Shown: in pieces, positions 6,339-9,331 of the stretch | How the letters are laid out: every line of letters begins with the position of its first letter | Numbering within the stretch: position 1 is the stretch's first letter | Assembly (NCBI GenBank): GCA_030637065.1 | Contig: DAOVVQ010000152.1 | Coordinates: 1 to 9,331 of the forward strand | DNA from: Planctomycetota bacterium | GTDB lineage: Bacteria; Planctomycetota; Phycisphaerae; Sedimentisphaerales; Anaerohalosphaeraceae | Length of the DNA: 9,331 bases | Reading direction: 5' to 3' | Translations under genes and position numbers: made by a program | Notes under the pieces: generated by a model | What the model was told of the DNA's origin: nothing | Database searches by the model: none | What the model saw: the letters and a program-made list of their open reading frames with translations, nothing else

Positions 6339-6875
6339 TTAGGTAGTTTTGGGCATGTTGACGGTTACCTTCTTACGCGAAGCCAGGTCCACGCCTTTAG
6401 CGTCCAACCTTGCTTCCACTGTCCACTGCAGGTAGCTCCTCCTGCCACCCAACATCTCCATGCCTACTTTTAGTGTTTTGCCCAAAGGAGAACTGAGAAC
6501 ATCAGGCCCAGCCGATGACGGCGTGGCAAGTTGGAAATCATAATTCATCGTTTGGCCCGCTGAAAAGGTTTTCGCCTCTTCCATCGTCACCTCATCCCGG
6601 TATATTTCTCTCGTGTGTGTTCTGGTCTTACCTCCCCGGCGTTCTCTGGTCACCTCTTTGCCTACCAACATGACATAGAGTCTGTTGCCGTCAATTTCCT
6701 TCCGTGTGATCAATTCAAAAGAACCCGTAATGTGCTCTCCTGCATTGGATGAGTTCTTCGCAAGTGTGATCTTTATGCTGCCCCGCATAAACCGAATGAT
6801 GTAGTAGCCAGCCACAAGAACCACCGCCAACACCAGGATGGCTGGAATTACGATTTTGATAATTTCTGCTGACAT
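6339..6875 (-). CDS. Membrane-anchored arrestin/Spo0M-like protein
   Basis: The 178-aa product has one N-terminal membrane segment (about residues 5-29, rich in Ile, Val, Leu and Ala). It is followed by a soluble beta-rich domain that should lie on one face of the membrane. GSIKITLAK, AGEHITGSFELIT and LYVMLVGKEVTRER at residues 32-80, and the closing YLQWTVEARLDAKGVDL (148-164), resemble the arrestin-like fold found in sporulation-control protein Spo0M and eukaryotic arrestins. Spo0M is longer (about 250 aa from memory) and soluble; this one is short and anchored, with room for little more than one arrestin sandwich. Such domains usually bind other proteins, and no partner is evident. An AAGGA site lies 8 bases before the ATG. 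The nearest promoter candidate is in repeat copy 2, about 180 bases upstream. The family call rests on pattern only. Confidence 0.7.
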   Translation of the reverse strand: MSAEIIKIVIPAILVLAVVLVAGYYIIRFMRGSIKITLAKNSSNAGEHITGSFELITRKEIDGNRLYVMLVGKEVTRERRGGKTRTHTREIYRDEVTMEEAKTFSAGQTMNYDFQLATPSSAGPDVLSSPLGKTLKVGMEMLGGRRSYLQWTVEARLDAKGVDLASRKKVTVNMPKTT

Positions 6876-7048
6876 ATTATTGTTCCTTTCTCAAGCTTAA
6901 ACTTTTAACAAAACCTTGATTATCTACCCCCCCATAACCTGCATGTCCTTGTTTAACTAGCCCGACACCTTCTACTAAGCTTCACACTATCAAAATACCG
7001 TTCGTTTGTCACCTTATTTCCAAATGCCGATTCTGGGAGTCATAGTGC

Positions 7049-7122
7049 ACGAAACCAAACCAAATCATGACACACCCAGCACCATTTGTCCAGCAACGGG
7101 GGCAAAAAACCCACTTAAGGAA
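7049..7122. repeat. 74-bp direct repeat, copy 2
   Basis: This is the second copy of the block at 6058-6131, 991 bases away in the same orientation. The core ATTTGTCCAGCA and the outer ACTTAAGGAA end are unchanged between the copies. Confidence 0.9.
7064..7092 (-). promoter_or_regulatory. Promoter-like core of repeat copy 2
   Basis: On the minus strand TGGACA (7092-7087) is identical to that of copy 1, the spacing is again 17, and the -10 box reads CATGAT (7069-7064) instead of CATAAT. It would start transcription near 7057 toward the arrestin-like gene, but should be weaker than copy 1. Confidence 0.45.
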
Positions 7123-7220
7123 CTCCAACCCAACCATATCATACACATTACGGGAAAGAATAGTGTAGCCAACCGTATCCATTTCATACTGAATCCTTCC
7201 ACTTAAAAAAATCATACTCA

Positions 7221-7245
7221 GCCGATCAGTCTACTGCCGATCAGT
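7221..7245. repeat. GCCGATCAGT repeated across the stop codon of the CarboxypepD_reg gene
   Basis: The 10-base word GCCGATCAGT occurs at 7221-7230 and 7236-7245 with five bases between, straddling the TAG stop (7233-7231). On the minus strand a T7 run (complement of 7205-7211) follows, but only a weak 4-bp stem (CAGT/ACTG) can form before it, so I do not call an intrinsic terminator. Confidence 0.5.
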
Positions 7246-9331
7246 TACAAGTTCAACTTCATCGATCGTCTCTCCCGCCTTAACCTCTACGATCCTGCTG
7301 GTTTTTGCCGGAGCTTGTTCTGCTTGAAGCCAGAGAGGATATGCCTGGATATAATGCTTGCCGGGCCTTATGAATTTGATCTCGAAATTACCGTTTTCGT
7401 CGGTACGTGCCGTCGGGTCATAGTAGCGGTTTTCAAGTTTATCAAACGCATGAGACCGCACCTTGTGGTCCGGCACGGGGTCGCCGGAACTGTCGAGAAC
7501 TTTTCCTTTGACGACGGCTGGCGTGTTAAGCTCGATGACGACATCCTCGATGACATCACCGGGGCTGGTCTTGATCGGCGGCAAAACGCCATTGGCCCAG
7601 TTACGCCATTGCTCGTATTTTCCATCATGAGCGATAAGATTGTATTGAGTGTCCTTGCTCGTCGGTACGATCATTTCAAAGTTGCCGTCTTCATCGGTTG
7701 TAAAACTGTATCGCGTATCGCCGGTAAGCGAATTTCCCGAGCCGGTCCTGGCAAGGCTTGCTGTGGCTCCGGCGACGGCGCTGCCGTATGGGTCCAGCAC
7801 CCTGCCGGTGATCCTGACGGGCTTTTCCGTGAAGATAGTTACCGGCCCCATACCGAAGGCAAGATCGAAGTCAAGCCCGTCAAAGTTTCTCTGCCAGCCG
7901 TCCTCACGGACACTATAACGAGCCCATTTGCTTACCGATTGCTCCGACCACCATCGTCCGCATTCTTTGGTCTTTACCATGAACTCGATCTTACCCGGCA
8001 GCATTCCGGTAATTTCTATCAAGCCGTCGGCATCGGACCTTCCGATCGTACGTCGCTTTCCCCTGCGAGCAAGCTGAAAGCCTTTGACGGGCTCTCCGGT
8101 CTGCTTATCTATCACTTTGGCCCGAAAGGTGATCGATTCGCCGAGTTTCAGGTCGAGCTGTTTTGCCTCGTTTTTGGATATGCCAATTTTCGGCAATCTG
8201 ATAACGCCTTGCCCGGATGTGACTTGTATGTCATAAACGTCAGCCTGGACATAAAGCCGATAGCTCCCGTCATCATTGCTTGTAGTTTCCGTCGGTATCT
8301 CACTGAGCATAACGCCTTCGGCATGTTTGGGTCCGGCGAGCGCCCGTATCGCGGCGCCGGCGACCGGCTTCGAATCCGGATCCAGAACCTGCCCCTCAAA
8401 ATACGTCCTGTCGTCAAGGACAACCCGTGTATCTGTGAGGCCAACGGGCTGTTTAAGTATGAATCGCGGCGTGTATTTATCTTTGCTGAACGTTATTTCG
8501 ACGGTCTTCTGGTCCGGCTCGAATCCGTCTAACCGGAAGAAACCATTCTCATCGGTATGAGTTTCATTTCCGCGATACCAGTGCCAGACATCGACCCGGA
8601 CGCCCTCGATCGCCCTGCCCTGCCGATCGACGACACTGCCGGATATCTCGCCGGAATCCGTCTCTATCCCCTCCAGTACCTGCATATCTTCCCCGTCAGG
8701 ATCGGGTTGCGGGTCACATGTCAGGACAGGCGGCTTGGGGGTATCAGGATCGGCTTTTAGTTCGCGCAGCCAAGCGGCTGGGTCAACGGTTTCGATATCC
8801 GCATATTTGGAAATGAGTGGTTTCAGATCGACAGGCTGATCGATGGAGATATTCCTGTGGGTCTCTGTGATCGTCCCTTTCATTTTCGCAGCCATCATTC
8901 GGCTCCGTTTCATTTGTTCCTTAAATTGTTCGATTGCCTCATCAATAGCCTCCCTACCCGTCAACTGCAAACTTTTTCTTATATCCTCATCGGACAATTC
9001 CGGAACATCGAGCTTGCCTCCCAATATCTGCTGTCTTTGCAGGATCAAAAGACTATCCTTCGCCACCCAGAACTTCATAGTCATATTTGCGAGTTCGCCA
9101 GCGATAACGTAACATCGCCGGCCATCTATCGCATCCTCATCTTCCCACCTGGCTCCCTGCATCTGCCCTAAGATATTCGCCGGCTGGGCAAAAAACAGCG
9201 ACGGTATGGTATTGGCAGCGCCCCCCGAAACACCGGTCGCCGAAGCCAACGCCATCAGCCGGTCCTGAGGAGAGGTTTTGCGACCTGCGTTAAACATAAA
9301 ATGCTCTTCGTTATCCGACCAGACGGCACCG
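7231..9331 (-). CDS. Exported LolA-like protein with five carboxypeptidase-regulatory repeats (5' end beyond window)
   Basis: The frame is open to the window edge and shows 699 residues. The first visible residues (GAVWSDNEEHF) continue straight into the apparent Met at 9297, so that Met is internal. Residues about 1-165 resemble the C-terminal half of a LolA/DUF2092-like lipoprotein-carrier fold: SATGVSGGAANTIPSL, then DGRRCYVIAGELANMTMKFW and LLILQRQ. A charged helical insert (about 110-155) interrupts it. Five beta-sandwich repeats of the CarboxypepD_reg type follow, starting at SGSVVDRQGRAIEGV (about 230), FEGQVLDPDSKPVAG (about 311), FRAKVIDKQTGEPVKG (about 402), ITGRVLDPYGSAVAG (about 507) and VKGKVLDSSGDPVPD (about 607). 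This arrangement is common in planctomycete exported proteins. It suggests a large envelope or surface protein; no enzyme domain is visible and its function is unknown. The signal peptide would be outside the window. Confidence 0.82.
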   Translation of the reverse strand, partial: GAVWSDNEEHFMFNAGRKTSPQDRLMALASATGVSGGAANTIPSLFFAQPANILGQMQGARWEDEDAIDGRRCYVIAGELANMTMKFWVAKDSLLILQRQQILGGKLDVPELSDEDIRKSLQLTGREAIDEAIEQFKEQMKRSRMMAAKMKGTITETHRNISIDQPVDLKPLISKYADIETVDPAAWLRELKADPDTPKPPVLTCDPQPDPDGEDMQVLEGIETDSGEISGSVVDRQGRAIEGVRVDVWHWYRGNETHTDENGFFRLDGFEPDQKTVEITFSKDKYTPRFILKQPVGLTDTRVVLDDRTYFEGQVLDPDSKPVAGAAIRALAGPKHAEGVMLSEIPTETTSNDDGSYRLYVQADVYDIQVTSGQGVIRLPKIGISKNEAKQLDLKLGESITFRAKVIDKQTGEPVKGFQLARRGKRRTIGRSDADGLIEITGMLPGKIEFMVKTKECGRWWSEQSVSKWARYSVREDGWQRNFDGLDFDLAFGMGPVTIFTEKPVRITGRVLDPYGSAVAGATASLARTGSGNSLTGDTRYSFTTDEDGNFEMIVPTSKDTQYNLIAHDGKYEQWRNWANGVLPPIKTSPGDVIEDVVIELNTPAVVKGKVLDSSGDPVPDHKVRSHAFDKLENRYYDPTARTDENGNFEIKFIRPGKHYIQAYPLWLQAEQAPAKTSRIVEVKAGETIDEVELVTDRQ

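Larger units (their letters stand above)
6876..7230. other. Intergenic region upstream of the arrestin-like gene
   Basis: This 355-base AT-rich gap holds repeat copy 2 (7049-7122). If that copy's promoter is used, the arrestin-like gene has an untranslated leader of about 180 bases (7057-6876). I see no strong stem-loop, riboswitch motif or small reading frame with a ribosome site in the leader. The overlapping short frames on both strands between 7006 and 7215 run through the repeat and have no coding features. Confidence 0.5.

Noticed and set aside
7006..7215. Small frames on both strands across repeat copy 2
   Set aside because: They consist mostly of repeat and AT-rich spacer, have no ribosome sites, and the matching frame is not kept in repeat copy 1.
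7205..7245. Intrinsic terminator after the CarboxypepD_reg gene
   Set aside because: A T7 run is present, but only a weak 4-bp stem can form ahead of it and it ends too far from the run.
7315..8532. 405-codon plus-strand open frame opposite the CarboxypepD_reg gene
   Set aside because: The minus strand carries repeated beta-sandwich motifs through the whole stretch, and the plus frame shows no family pattern.
1..9331. A defence, CRISPR or biosynthetic cluster
   Set aside because: No repeat-spacer array, nuclease-helicase set, toxin-antitoxin pair or synthase gene is visible; the only nuclease-like domain is exported and degenerate.

Overview
The window reads as chromosomal DNA of a planctomycete, probably of the Phycisphaerae/Sedimentisphaerales type. 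This is an inference from protein style: exported proteins with LolA-like plus carboxypeptidase-regulatory repeats, FG-GAP propellers, a free-standing STN-like domain, and moderate-to-high GC coding DNA separated by AT-richer gaps. No rRNA, tRNA, CRISPR array, transposase or phage gene was seen. All six supported genes lie on the minus strand, so transcription runs from high to low coordinates.

Layout in order of transcription. (1) 9331-7231: 3' part of an exported protein with a LolA-like domain and five carboxypeptidase-regulatory (CarboxypepD_reg) beta-sandwich repeats. (2) 7230-6876: a 355-base gap holding copy 2 of a 74-bp repeat with a promoter-like core. (3) 6875-6339: a membrane-anchored arrestin/Spo0M-like protein. 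(4) 6338-5987: a 352-base gap holding copy 1 of the 74-bp repeat, whose promoter core is a good fit just upstream of gene 5. (5) 5986-3266: a 906-aa exported PhoD-type metallophosphatase fused to seven FG-GAP/VCBS calcium-motif repeats. (6) 3265-2962: a 304-base gap with three GC-rich palindromes and a good promoter. (7) 2961-1852: an exported fusion of a degenerate staphylococcal-nuclease-like domain with an STN-like domain. (8) 1851-1563: a 99-bp foldback element that forms a complete four-way junction and is followed by a T7 run. (9) 1562-1131 and 1112-1: the archease-rtcB RNA ligase operon, with rtcB cut by the window edge.

The archease and RtcB genes form the only clear functional unit. 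The other four genes encode mostly envelope or exported proteins, each apparently with its own transcription signals, and nothing shows that they act in one pathway. The most unusual content is non-coding: the duplicated 74-bp promoter-bearing repeat, the four-way-junction foldback, and the hairpin cluster after the phosphatase gene. Among the proteins, the nuclease-like/STN fusion with lost catalytic residues and the PhoD/seven-blade propeller fusion deserve a second look.
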